A stretch of DNA of 64,000 nt from Sphagnum magellanicum (lineage: Eukaryota > Streptophyta > Sphagnopsida > Sphagnales > Sphagnaceae): the NCBI GenBank assembly GCA_021904315.1, contig CM038923.1, positions 14,018,038-14,082,037 of the forward strand. Direction: 5' to 3'. Below, one piece after another: positions 1-11,044 of this stretch (positions are counted from its first letter, which is position 1; each line of letters begins with the position of its first letter). A program made the translations under genes and the position numbers. Below the pieces are notes generated by a model, which was not told the origin of the DNA, searched no databases, and was given only the letters and a program-made list of their open reading frames with translations.

Positions 1-94
1 CCAATCACATGGACCATGAAAAAATGCTGGTCCTGCTGTTTCTCTTTGGAAAAAAATTCTCGTTCTCCAGGTGATGCCCTTCTTCCACTGCAAT

Positions 95-340
95 CAAACC
101 AGTGTTGTGTGGGTCTTTGAAATTTGAAAGAATCATCAATTCCAATTCTTTAATTATTTCAAAATCGAAGTGCGGTCGATTATGATTATTGCAAAATCCT
201 TAAAGATTAGACAATTTTCATCAAAGGACCAGGAAGGAGCCTCATCCTTCAAGAACCTGCGCCTAAATGAGAATATACCCGGTCAATAACCGGAGGGTAT
301 CTTTCGCCTCATTCCCAAGAACCGCCCAACACTGATCAAA
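95..340. repeat. Dispersed repeat copy, 5' flank of first gene
   Basis: This stretch shares its order of motifs with 11,045-11,465. Both begin with ACCAGTGTTGTGTGG, continue through TTTGAAA/AAAGAAT-rich sequence and finish with a near-palindromic ATACCCGGT...ATAACCGG block (here about 272-302). Looser relatives of the AAAGAACC/ACCCGG motifs occur near 3,540-3,800 and 43,060-43,620. The copies are old and indel-rich, so the edges are approximate. No coding capacity is seen, and no transposon class can be assigned. Confidence 0.5.
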
Positions 341-611
341 ACCCTAAATTCCAAAAGATTCTCTACTTCCATCCCTGAATCCCAAATGTTTCTCTATTTT
401 TCACAAGCAGATGTAATTTGCTACGTTACAATGTGAAACGCTAAAATCATCTCCTACATACTGGCTAACATTGCTGCTGCACAGTTACCTGCCATCTTGG
501 TCCCTCAACCATCTCTCAGATCGAAGGCATTGATGATCAAACAAATAGCTGGTAGCTGACAGTCTCTTGGTGCCTTCCTTGTTGCAGTTGCTACGACACA
601 AAATATTTATC

Positions 612-2247
612 ATGGCGCAAGCAGTTGCAGAAGATGAAGTGAGTACTTCATGACTGGCAAAAACTAACTTGTTTAGCATTTTGAAGAACCATGTAGAAAG
701 CTCCATGTTAAACCCTTGGACTCTTTTTGGGGGGGGGGTTTTGGCAACACACACAGGCAATGATGAAAGCTGAGTTTGAGGAATGGGGGACTAAAACCAC
801 TATTGGGGTTTTAGCTGGAATGCTCTACGGTGGGCTCCGTGAGGCACTTGGCTCTGCGGTAAGAAAGAAACTGCACCTTTCTTTTCTCTTCTCTTTGGTG
901 CACAGAGATAGTTACTTATTTTGCTTTGGGTTCCATTTTCCATGACCCCATGTTTAGGGTTTCGAGTTTTAGGGTTTCCATTTTCCCTGACGCCATTTTT
1001 GTTGTGCATTCTTTCTTACTTGGCTTAATTGCTGTGGAAATTTAGCATTCAAGTGATAAATTGCTAATTCCCACACTTAAGATTTCAGTGATTTGATGCA
1101 GAAAGAAATGCTTCTGTAGTAGACTTGTCTGTGTCAAAAGTGCTTTGTGTCAGTATTCTTTGTTGAATTCCACATTCTTTAAGGGAATCATATGAACTGA
1201 TCGATTCAACAGGAAAAGGAGAAAGTGTTGCTGCATTCTGCTCATGACACCAAGCAGGACTTTCGGCATCGCCATAATTCCATGAGACAGATGGCAGAGC
1301 ACAGAGTTTTACGGATTGCACGTGGAACTGTGCTTGGAGGTGCAAAGCTTGGGGCCTTCACTGCTGTCTTTTGTGGTGTGCAACATGGGCTTGCTGTGAA
1401 GCGTGGTTGTCATGACACCTACAATGTTGTGGTTGCTGGTGGAGTGACTGGTGCCGCATTTGGCCTGACAGGTACTATGCATGTATTTTGTCTGTCATTA
1501 TTGCATAAATCCCTGTTTACCACCCTTCCCACTTACTCCGATGTGAGCTCTTCAAGTGGGATGAGGCATTCCACTAGCTAAGCTTCTTCCACCCCTCTTT
1601 TCAGCTTTCTGGAATGGTAAACAATGTGACTTGTATTTGACATTAGCAACAGTATGTTTAGGTCAGCACAAGGACATAGCAAGAGGTGGTTGAGTTTCTT
1701 GGTGTAAATTTGTTGGTTTTATGCATTGGCAGTGCCAGGGTCATTATGGTCACGACTGCGTTTTGGAGCTATTGGTTCCATTCTAGGGACTGCAGTGTGC
1801 TTTCCTCTTGGTATACTTTCTACCTGACACTTCTCAAGATTCAGTATTGTTAAGGAGACTTCACATGTGCAAAAAAAGAGGCAAGGAGGGAAGTTGTGCA
1901 TGCATCAAACAAAAGATATAGTGTTTCACTGTGATGGTTCCATGCCAAGAGAGTTGGTTCCAAGACTTCAAGGAAATACGATTCGTAGCAAACTGTGTTA
2001 ATTGGGTTGGAGAGCCAGCAATAAAGGAATCTTTGGCTTGCTAATTAATCAGCTTTTTGCACTGATGGGCTTTGATGGCCTTTTGGCAGGACTAGCATAT
2101 ACCACCCTCCAAAGTCAACTACAGCAACAACAACAACAACAACAGGAGGAGGAATCTCAGCAGGTATCTTTGGAAGCCAATGAAGGTGACAAAGGTGGAA
2201 TTGGTGCGGTGATTAAACGTCTTGAAAACAGTGCCTCTGTCAGGTAG
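612..2247 (+). CDS. Tim17/Tim22/Tim23-family membrane protein, TIMMDC1-like
   Basis: Five exons, all GT-AG with matching phases: 612-638, 757-858, 1213-1471, 1733-1810 and 2090-2247, giving about 207 residues. The start is the ATG at 612 (MAQAVAEDE). Glycine-rich hydrophobic segments follow: TTIGVLAGMLYGGLREA, then RGTVLGGAKLGAFTAVF, then NVVVAGGVTGAAFGL and FGAIGSILGTAVCFPLG. This is the four-helix pattern of the Tim17/22/23 (PRAT) family. The spacing, the RIARG.LGGAKLGAF block and the VVAGGVTGAAFGL block match my memory of TIMMDC1, an inner-membrane assembly factor of respiratory complex I. The role in complex I is therefore inferred from family likeness. The last exon adds a glutamine run and an acidic, probably matrix- or intermembrane-facing tail. 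Alternatives are an import-channel PRAT protein or an OEP16-type protein. Confidence 0.75.
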
Positions 2248-3217
2248 GACAAATTGGAGTGTGTAGATATTATGTCTTCATTGCCAAACGATCATTTCTG
2301 TTTTGAAGGCATTTGACCTCTTGGTGGAAGGATTCTTATGAGAAGAAACTTCTTCCACAAGGATTTTGCACCAAGTATCAATCCTCTCCAAAATAGTGAT
2401 ATATGGGGCACAAAGAGTTGGACCATTTGATGTTAGGCAACTTGCCAGTGCAACAAGTTGTGCCAGCCTGCCAGTGAGAGTCATGAACTGGGATGTGGCT
2501 TGTTGCTTTGTAGATAGCAAGGTTTGAGGAAGAAAAAACATTTTGTCATGAAATGCACCTGGGTTTCCTAATCTGTTCTAATAAGCTACTAATCTGTTCA
2601 TCTGGTTGCTGGCTAGTGTTCTAAATGATTATCAATAGATGCAAGTGTCTTACTGAACTGAATGATGATGTGGCATCTGTAACCCATAGATCACGGCTGT
2701 GAACATGGATAATGTTCATCATAGATGTACATCAAGTCCTCCAAACCCATGCATTGTTTCTTATGCAGGTTGTCGATATAACCCATTGAGTGTCTCTCCT
2801 TTTTACATGCTTATTAGCGACCTTCTGGTCCAAATTTGGCAGCACTTAGTGTACCACTGGGAGGGGTAGATGCGTCCAATGAAGCCACCAAAAGTGTATT
2901 TTGGAGACTTGCTCTTGACATGTAGCAACTCCATGAGCAAGACAGGTTGGTGTGAAATTCTCCAGTGGTGACCATAGTTTATGGTTGCCACGATGTTGGA
3001 ACTAGAAATTGTTGTCAAGATGTCATGGTGGTCTCTAAACAGTACTTTAGTGAATAGAGAATCAATGGCAGGGAACTCCAATTATGCTTTGGAACAGGCG
3101 CTGGTCTAAGAACCAGGTACCACCTGATTTTGTGAGCAGATTCCACCAGGTTTTAAGCATCTTAGATTGCAGAATTCAGGAACAGCCCATTTGTAAGTCA
3201 GAGCTCTTTGTACTAGT

Positions 3218-3311
3218 GAGCCAGCACTGGGTGCCAGTTATGGCTCCAAGTGAGCCAAAAGGCAAGCCATTTGGTTAACTGGGAGCCATAACTGGCACCC
3301 AATGCTGGCTC
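3218..3311. repeat. Stem-loop with 30-bp inverted arms
   Basis: Arms 3,218-3,247 and 3,282-3,311 are reverse complements over 30 bp with a single mismatch (AGCACTGGG against AGCATTGGG). They are separated by a 34-bp loop. No target-site duplication is evident at the edges. It could be the core of a small fold-back or MITE-like element, or an inverted duplication. Confidence 0.75.
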
Positions 3312-3752
3312 CCTGGCATAAAGGACTAAATGTGCTGCTTAGGTAGGTCTTAAAGTAGCTAGGTAGGTCTTAACATAGTCCAGGAAGGTAGGAGAAGGCA
3401 GAATTTGCTGCTGTGGTAGGTTACAGAAAAATAGCAATGCCTGAAAATGTGCAGAATCGGCAGGTTTAGTCCTTTATGTGGGGCATAAATGATTTTGAGG
3501 GCAGGTTCTGCCAATTTGTAAAGCATGTAAAAGAGAAGGAAGTGTTGAATTTAATCTTGGTATTTGTTAAAAAAATAAGATTCAAAGAACCACTGGGGGT
3601 TTCATGAAAGAATTGGCAAATACCCGGAGGTTTTAAGTGGATATTGATTTTTTTTTTCCATTTATTTGGCAACCATGGTTATATGTAATAGCCAGGTAAT
3701 ATTTGATTTTTGAAAAACTGTGGTTGTATGTCAAGACCGGATATTTGATTTC

Positions 3753-3774
3753 TTTGATAGCCACGGCTATCAAA
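3753..3774. repeat. 22-bp palindrome
   Basis: TTTGATAGCC-AC-GGCTATCAAA: ten-base perfect arms around two bases. It lies in ACCCGG-type repeat sequence. No function is assigned. Confidence 0.7.
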
Positions 3775-3901
3775 TCTTGTACCCGGATTGATACCCGGAT
3801 GTGTTTGGTGCTGATTTCTAATACCCGCCCCCATTCTGGTCCCTAGCCAGAGAACTAGGGATGGAAAGAGGCGGGTGGGGTTGGGCGAGGTTGGGGAAGG
3901 T

Positions 3902-3927
3902 GAGAGAGAGAGAGAGAGAGAGAGAGA
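3902..3927. repeat. (GA)13 microsatellite
   Basis: An uninterrupted GA dinucleotide run about 400 bp upstream of the proposed start of the nucleotidase-like gene. GA/CT runs are common in plant 5' regions; a regulatory role here is only possible, not shown. Confidence 0.9.
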
Positions 3928-4050
3928 TTTGAAAGAGAATGTTTGGAGCGAATTACTTCGAGGTCAAGGAGTTGCGCAATATAGGAGTGTGGCTTCTTCT
4001 TCTGTCAAAAAATGTTTGCCTCCTTATCAACTGGGTCATAGTTTTTGGTC

Positions 4051-4143
4051 ATGAAAATGGCGGACGAAAACCATGTTGAACGGTTTTTCCTCGCCGTGAT
4101 CAAGCGTGGATGGTCCTTGCGGAAGAGAAGAGCAGGCAAGTAA
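4051..4143 (+). other. 30-codon upstream ORF or alternative first exon
   Basis: The frame starts MKMADENHVERFF and continues with a basic stretch (K, R, W, R, K, R, R) up to TAA at 4,141-4,143. Its composition (hydrophobic plus arginine/lysine-rich end) suits an organelle presequence. The sequence AGCAG/GCAAGT near its end would fit a GC-AG type splice donor. It may be a true first exon of the downstream nucleotidase gene, an upstream ORF in its 5' leader, or chance. Confidence 0.3.
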
Positions 4144-4334
4144 TTTGGTGGCTGTATGATGATGATGATCTATGTATCAACAATTTAGACCGTGAACGAA
4201 CGAAGTTGGAAATTTTACTTATTGTCCAAAACTTCCAGGCAAATTGTTTTCATGGGAGATGATGTTTTCAGACTCTTAAAAATACGAGTCAGTCAGGGTA
4301 CTAAAGACAGGGTTCTTCATCATCATCATCATCA

Positions 4335-7300
4335 ATGGCGAAATTTTGGCATCAGTTACAACAAAATTGGAGAGCTCTTCTGTGCACTCCGAAACTCACG
4401 AGCGAGCCAGATTGTCATACACCCGCTCATGTTAGTGATTCTCCCTCTTCTGACCTCTAGCCAAATTTGGCTAAGTCCTCTTGTGCATGATGGCCAACCC
4501 ACCTACTTCACAAATTTGAAAAATTTTAATTGTTTTTTTGGTCTGGGGAGACAGAGAAGTCAGTATATTCAAACAGACCAGAAAGTTCTGAATGTCACAG
4601 CCATAATAGCCACAACAACAATGGATGATGCTCAGAAAGTAGTGCCACCACAGAAACAAGGCAGCGAAGGAAACGAATTTAGTGAAGTTGCATCTACTTC
4701 AGGGCCAAGTTCAAAAATACCAACATGTCAGCAAGTTAGTGATGAAAGGAGAGCATTCTCAATCAGTTTGACAACTGAAGACAGATTGAGAATTGCCTTG
4801 TCTGCTGATGAATTGCAACTCAAGACTGAATTTGACACTATAAAGAAGCGATTCGATTCACTTCCTCAAGTTCTTCAAGAGATTCCACATATGAACCCTT
4901 GCGGTATTAAGTGTCTCCAAACTAACCCTCACTTGGAAATCAGAATTCTCTACCTTCTAATGTGATTTTTTTGTGGTTTGCTCTGATAATAGGTCTCAGG
5001 AAAGAACCACAAAAATTTCTATGATGATGATGATGATGGATAGACACTCCCTTTGTAGACTTACTCCAGCAGTTTTGTCATCATTTTTTGAATCCAAGAA
5101 CATCCTCAGGACTACTATCTGAAATCAATGCATCTCAGAGTTACAATTGTAAATTGGAAGAAAAAATTATTCAAGAAAGAAAGTGCTTGGCAGGTGTATA
5201 TGCAAACCACAACTTGAGATTAGCCCGGATACATGTGTATGGATTTGATTACGATTACACACTGGCACATTACACTAATCATTTGCAATTTCTCATCTAC
5301 AACCTTGTGAAAGCTCAATTAGTCACAGAGGTGAGACTTTCAACATGAGCGATTGTTGAAAATGACCGACTGTCTGATAAATTTACGCAAAGTTTGCTTC
5401 CTAAGAAAAACTTGTTAATATATACTAAAACTTGTTATGATGGTATTGAGTTTTTTTATGAAAATAAAGTCAATTCATCTTCTAAAATGACCAACAATCA
5501 AGGGTTGAGAATTAAAACGACAATGCACAGGTCACTTGTGAAGTAAAGTGGGAATTTATAACAAGGGCAGAAAAGTCTTAAAGATGATGTATGCACACTA
5601 AACTGTAAAGGACTAAAAGTCTTGTTTACTCAAGAAGCAAAGGAATAATGGGGTCCAGGTAAGAGTGTATCCAATCCCAAAAGGAGTAGTACGTGAAGCC
5701 TCTTTGCATCAAAAAAAGCGAGGGGAATGGGGTGGTGCGGTAAACAGCACAGGTACCCAGACAGCTGCTTGGACTTTGAATATGATGTGAGCTTTCCTAT
5801 CCGAGGTCTGTACTATGACAAACAGAAGGGGTATCTATTGAAGCTTGATTTTTTTCACTCTGTTCAGCCAACCAGCTGCTATTTTGGTCGCCGCAAGGTA
5901 CTGCAAATTTCCTTCACCGAATAATGGCAACATTTTTGAACCTTTAGTTTCTTGAGTTGACAGTGGAATAATTTCTTTTGGGCAATTTATGTAGGGGATC
6001 TGTGCATGTGATGATCTTTGCAAGCTTATCTTAGTGATGTCTGGAATTTTGCAGTTGAGTGTAGATGAGTTGGAGTTGGCTTATCCAGGAAGAAAAGTAA
6101 GCCCTGAGCATATGTGCAACCTTGTCGCCCTTTTTGACCTTTTCTGCCTAAGTGAGGTACAATGAATTTCCATGGCTAATCTCACCATTACAAACAAATC
6201 AGTTTAAGCCACACTATATTATCAACCCTAATTTGGCCCTCTCAAACTCACTAGGTTTGTGAGCAGAGTTTAGTACCCTCTAAATTCTCACCTCATAGTA
6301 GTGTTTACGTGTATGAAGGATGCATCTATTGAATTGCTTATATTGAAAGCTTCTTTTTGCACCATACAAAAAGATTTTTTAATCATGAGCCTCCCACAAT
6401 TGCTCATGGATGTGGCCTGTTTTTTCTTTTCAGGTGTGCCTCCTGGCAGATGTAATTCAACATTTTGTTGACCAGAAATTGGACTTTGATTGTGGATATG
6501 TATATGAAGACATACAAAGCTGTATTACGCATGTACATATGAGTGGCTCCTTACATAAAGCCATTCTTAACGAACCTGCCAAATTCTTGCAAAAGAATGT
6601 ATGCATGGTGTTTCTATCTTGCAATACACACACAAATGTTGAATTGTCCTTCTGTTCTCTTTCTCATATCTCCTAAGCTGACCTCCTTATATTGTGCCAT
6701 GTACTATGCACTGTTTTCTCTTGGCAAGGCTCATGGGTAGTGGACTCTCATGGAAATATACCAGTACAATGTTTCACATACAGAATTTCTTTGTTCTGTT
6801 TATAGCTGACTTCAGAGAATCAAATTATGAATTCAAATTCTTTTGATGATTGTGGCTAGACTTGATGATGGTCCATTTAGTTCTTTAAGGCTTTAATGTT
6901 TAGAAATACAAAAATATGTGGGTGGATTGTAGAATGATGTGGTGAAGCTGCTGAAGATGCTGAAACAGAGAGGCAAGAAGCTTTTTGTCCTGACTAACTC
7001 ACCATTTCCATTTGTGGATGGTGGTATGTGCTATCTCTTCCAGGTATTATTCAATACTGTGAAAGAATTGTTCTGAATGATGTGGTTACTGACCTCTGTG
7101 AGACTTCACATCACACTGACTTGCGCTGATTGTGGCTTGGATTCTATTATGCCTTTTGCTGATGGTATCAGCCAGGACAGATATGTGGAAGTTAGTCAAA
7201 CTATCATGTTAGCATCATACACACATGGAAAAGCATTGCTGTGTTACATAGGGGATAGATTTTTGATACACATGCAGACAAGATCCAGCTGCATATATAA

Positions 7301-9830
7301 TAATATCCGAAAATTGTGGTGATATACAGGACTTCAAAGGAGAGAACTGGAAAGATCTTTTTGATGTTGTGGTTGCCCTTGCAGCAAAACCCAATTTTTA
7401 CACCTCTCAACGACCATTCCGGTTAGATATTATCCATAACTCTAGTTTCGAAGAAGAATTTACATTGAATGCTACGTTTGGCAGTGTCTTGATACAATAT
7501 GGATGTTATCAAGAAGGTACATGACAGTAGTGGTGACTCAGAATAAGTCTAATATGAGGTTGCTGAAAATCAGCTTGGTAATTGATTGATTGCAAGGCTG
7601 CTGATGATTTTGCAGCAGATAGAACTGGGAAAAATAGATTCTTAAGTACATTATGACACATAAAATGTTCCCTGTTTGGATGGTGTTAGACCAAACTCTG
7701 GAAGTTGAATGCTTAGTGAGTGTAACTTTGATCCTAAATTTTCCTCTTGAGAGAAGCAGGGCTTACAATATGGAAAAGGATGTGCTCATGTTTACAAAAG
7801 TGGCAGAATTTGCACCACACAGTGTCTATTACCATGGCTGCCTCAAAGATTTTGTGGAAATCACACAATGGAATGGTGCTGAGGTTCATTTTCACCAATA
7901 CTATATACATGATCTCTCGCTGAATTCAATGCTTACAGTTACGATGAATTGCCAAACTGGGGTCGGAGATCTACAAAATCCAATGTTCTCAGCACTAATT
8001 AGAAAATCTAGCTATTTCATCTCTCGTGCAGATTAGTGTAAGTCAAAAATCTATGGCAAGGAATGAGTCTGAATGGGAGAGTTTTTGCCAGGGGAGTGAT
8101 GGGTCTTGGCTCTAAGATGTGGAACAAACACATTCATGCCTCCAGTTAGTTGTTCAAATCTCGTTCTTATACTGGTACCAAGTGGAAGAAAATGGTCCAC
8201 AAGAATTGGACATGTTATCGTGCTCTTTTGACATTAGAGTGAATTACAGGTGCTGTATTTTGGAGACCATTTGTACAGTGACTTAAGGGGTCCAGCAAAA
8301 GCAGGATGGCGAACTGCAGCCGTCATTCGGGAGCTTGAAGTACTTCCTTATCACCTTTAGCAATACACTTAAAACTGTTGTGCTGTTCGGAAATTTTCTT
8401 GTTGTTCCATTCTTGGACACAACAACTCTTACTTTGATGGAATTGTGGGATTCTAAACTGGGTGCACAAGGCAAGGTGGTTATAGTATGTCACAATGTGC
8501 ACCAAGGTGCTAAAAACAACTGTAAGCTCTAAGTTGCTATTCTAAGTTTGAGGCACAATCTTATGAGACCTCAGATCTTGCAACAAGATTGACTAAGGGA
8601 TTCTCTATATGAGTATGCTCTGAAACCTGTGTTGGAGTAAATCTCCTCAATGGGATATCCATAGTGATACCAGACTTGGTGGCATCAAAGACTTCAAATG
8701 TCTGTGAATCATTTTGTATGAGAAATGGGGGAAACATGGGTTCTTGTGGGTGTGATCTTGGCAGAGGGAGATCACCATACAGAACCAGCTTGAATATCGA
8801 ATCCAACAAGTAACAAATTTTCCTCTCCTCACTATGTTGTGCTGCTGATTGTGATGTCATATGTACTCCACCAAGGATAAACCACAAGAGAATGTGGTTT
8901 TTCTCACACAAAAAGCTGCGGCTCATGACATGTGTGGTGTTTCATCCATTACAATGTACAATATGTGGTATTTATTGTGGCATACATCACATTAGGTGAA
9001 TTGGCAATTTGACATCACATAATGACCTCACACATGTGTCGTGAGCTGCAGCTTTTCATGTGAGAAAAAAACACATTCTCTTGTAGTGACTAGGAGTGCA
9101 AATCTATAAGAAGTCACTTAGACTTCAACCAACTGAAAGTGCTTGCATGATTCTTAATGTGTATTACATGCTAATGATTTAAGATGCATCGGTGGACATA
9201 TATAAAACTCTGAAAAAAGTCTGTAAAAAGGAAGAATTGCTAACAATTGTGACTTCTCTCTGTAGGCAAGATATAATATGGTAAAAGAAGTTCTTGGAAG
9301 GTTTCATGCCTCCAATTTGGTAACATGTGATGAAGACATGAAGCTGATGAACACCCTCAGGGAAATGCGACAGAATTCAAGACTTTGTATGAAAGCCTTG
9401 TTCAATGAGAGTTTTGGCTCTACTTTCCTGACAGATACTGGAAAGGAATCAGCCTTTGCCTATAATGTGCAACGATACGCCGATGTGTACACTAGCCGCC
9501 TTGAGAACTTCATGTTGTTTTCCTCTGATGCTTGGCTTTATACTCCCTTTGACGTAAAAATCCTTCCTCACCATGTCAAGGTGCTCTTCTGATCCACTAC
9601 TTTTGCATTCTAATCTAGCCTTTCCTATTTTCACCTTACTACGTACTCAAATGTCCATTCCTAATTCTGAAATTTCTTTTGCTGATCATGTGTTCTCTTA
9701 CCATGAACAGTTATGGATCATTCTGATTATCTCATCTGATTGGTCACCCACTTGATCTGAATTACTGCAGGTTGTCCCATCCATGTTGATGATCAAGCAA
9801 GATGAGATCACCCAAAGGTACCCGTTGTGA
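4335..9830 (+). CDS. HAD-superfamily 5'-nucleotidase domain protein (NT5DC-like)
   Basis: Thirteen proposed exons: 4335-4430, 4555-4903, 5110-5330, 5748-5897, 6055-6156, 6434-6598, 6933-7043, 7330-7421, 7760-7883, 8250-8339, 8783-8809, 9266-9580 and 9771-9830. All phases agree, giving about 633 residues. The HAD nucleophile motif is FDYDYT (D195 and D197). Motif II is LTNSPFPF, and the metal-binding part is FGDHLYSDLRGPAKAGWR. SFPIRGLYYDKQKG, KDLFDVVVALAAKPNF and TDTGKESAFAYNVQRYADVYTS are hallmarks of the purine 5'-nucleotidase/NT5DC family. Family members dephosphorylate nucleoside monophosphates or have unknown substrates. The first exon (MAKFWHQLQQNWRALL) looks like a possible mitochondrial presequence. 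An alternative is to start at ATG 4621 (about 579 residues). The catalytic core is secure; the first two exons are the weakest part. Confidence 0.85.
8783..8809 (+). other. 27-nt microexon of the nucleotidase-like gene
   Basis: Reads NQLEYRIQQ between a CAG acceptor (CCATACAG) and a GTAACA donor. Its phase is 0 on both sides, so it joins VIRELE to ARYNMVKEV. The family has a YRFEQAKF-like helix at this place, and the microexon restores the matching YRIQQARY. Without it the protein is still in frame but lacks part of that helix. Confidence 0.65.
8880..9088. mobile_element. CACTA-type MITE in nucleotidase intron
   Basis: The right end, read on the minus strand, begins CACTACAAGAGAATGTG. The left end begins AACCACAAGAGAATGTGG. 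The inverted arms run about 55-60 bp through TTCTCACA..AAAAGCTGC.GCTCA.GACA. The left terminus has lost the exact CACTA, and no target duplication is visible, so this is a decayed non-autonomous copy. It lies 70 bp downstream of the microexon. Confidence 0.75.
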
Positions 9831-9976
9831 CAAGAATTCCTATTTTGACAGTCTCTCTTTGGGTTCTGAAGTTTCTGTTTTTGTTGATCAATGTTTGTTC
9901 TCAGTCTGCACAGTTAGGGATTATGATTAAAGCTTATGTGAATGGTCACACCCTCTTTATCTTCAAATTGATGCAG

Positions 9977-10090
9977 GTCATCCCATCCTGGTTAAAATGA
10001 TCATCAAGCAAGACGAGATCACCCCAAAGGTAGGGTTGTGGTAAAATTGTCCTATTTTGACAGTGTCTCTTTGGCTTCTGAAGTTTCTCT
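9977..10090 (+). pseudogene. Duplicate of the nucleotidase terminal exon and 3' UTR
   Basis: This is a diverged direct copy of 9,771-9,880. Shared stretches include ATCAAGCAAGA.GAGATCACC, CCTATTTTGACAGT and CTTTGG.TTCTGAAGTTTCT. It keeps a TGCAG acceptor. Read from there in phase 0 it would give a different, shorter C-terminus, VIPSWLK followed by TGA (9,998-10,000). It may be an alternative last exon or a dead copy. Confidence 0.75.
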
Positions 10091-10259
10091 AACTAATTTG
10101 GGCTTACATTAGTTTGAGGTTGGTACCAAGCTCTCTCTCTCTCTATTGTTGTGTTCAAAAGAGATTTTAAAAAATGGGTACCTTTGCAATATGTGCCCAA
10201 AGGTTTTTACTCATATAAAATTAGATAAATAGGCCATATTGAAATAAAATAAATTTGTG

Positions 10260-10520
10260 CCCGTGCTGTTAGCCCAGGCCAAAAATGGTGACAAACAGTT
10301 TGTTGGAAATAGAAGAAATTTTTGTGCAGCCAATCAGAAGGCTCGGCATGCACTCATGAGGGTCCAGTTTTTTTTTTCTTGGGCAGGGGGGAGGGTGGGG
10401 AAAGGATATGCTTAGGGTTTAGGGTTTAGGGTTTATCTGCTCCAATGTGTTCCCATCCATCATGGGGTTCCCCAAGTTGTTGCCCAAGATGCTCCCAATA
10501 GCACCTCAGATTTATCTCAT
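10260..10520. repeat. Dispersed repeat copy with telomere-like tract
   Basis: Shares a run of motifs with 46,417-46,640: TTAGCC.AGGCCAAAAATGG, then a T-run followed by a G-rich block (GGGGGAGGGTGGGG), then GTTCCCA, and a purine/pyrimidine tail ending in ATCTCATATGC-like sequence. The two copies are strongly diverged. This copy alone contains three tandem TTTAGGG units at 10,411-10,434. Confidence 0.55.
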
Positions 10521-11044
10521 ATGCTTTGCCCCAAAGTTGAAAAGGTGGGTCACAATGGAGCACATTTTGTTTCTATTGAAAGTTTAGAGTTTCTAATTTC
10601 AGGTAGTCCTCAAAATTGCAAGTTTTTGGAGACTGAGATCAAGATGCTGAGCCTCATTTTCCATTAAAAAAATTTAGTGGGTGGATAAAAGACATGCATA
10701 TGGAGTCATGTGCAAAAAAAAAGAGTTGAAATGATTAAGGTAAAATGTTTTTATTGAGGTTAAGCTTTACCTCAGTAAAATTTCTGCTCAATAGAAGATA
10801 GCCTCTTTCACAAAAGGTTTTTTTTTGTTTTTTTCATAGGAATCATTCACATAAGGTGCCTCTCAAATGAATCATAGCCATCCCATATACAAAAGAAATT
10901 TTTTCAAATGGTTCTTTACATGAGGTAAGGAACTTGAACAAGCCAGTTCTAGGTGCTTGGGTCCTACACTTGGCTCCCCTACCTAGCTTGCAAGGACTCT
11001 CATTCCCAAAACAACCCCATTCTCTCAATCCTTAGTGATCCTTT

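Larger units (their letters stand above)
2248..4050. other. Intergenic, no gene seen; small inverted repeats
   Basis: No frame here has recognisable coding sequence or supported splice structure. The interval holds a long stem-loop (3,218-3,311), a short palindrome (3,753-3,774), two TAGGTAGGTCTTAA direct repeats near 3,340-3,374, ACCCGG-type repeat relics and a GA microsatellite just upstream of the next gene. It reads as 3' flank plus decayed repeats plus promoter region of the downstream nucleotidase-like gene. Confidence 0.6.

Noticed and set aside
4192-4554. Upstream part of a 257-codon plus-strand frame as coding sequence
   Set aside because: It has no ATG at its beginning, overlaps a MITE fragment and does not look like the family. 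Only the part from 4,555 on is kept, joined to a separate first exon.
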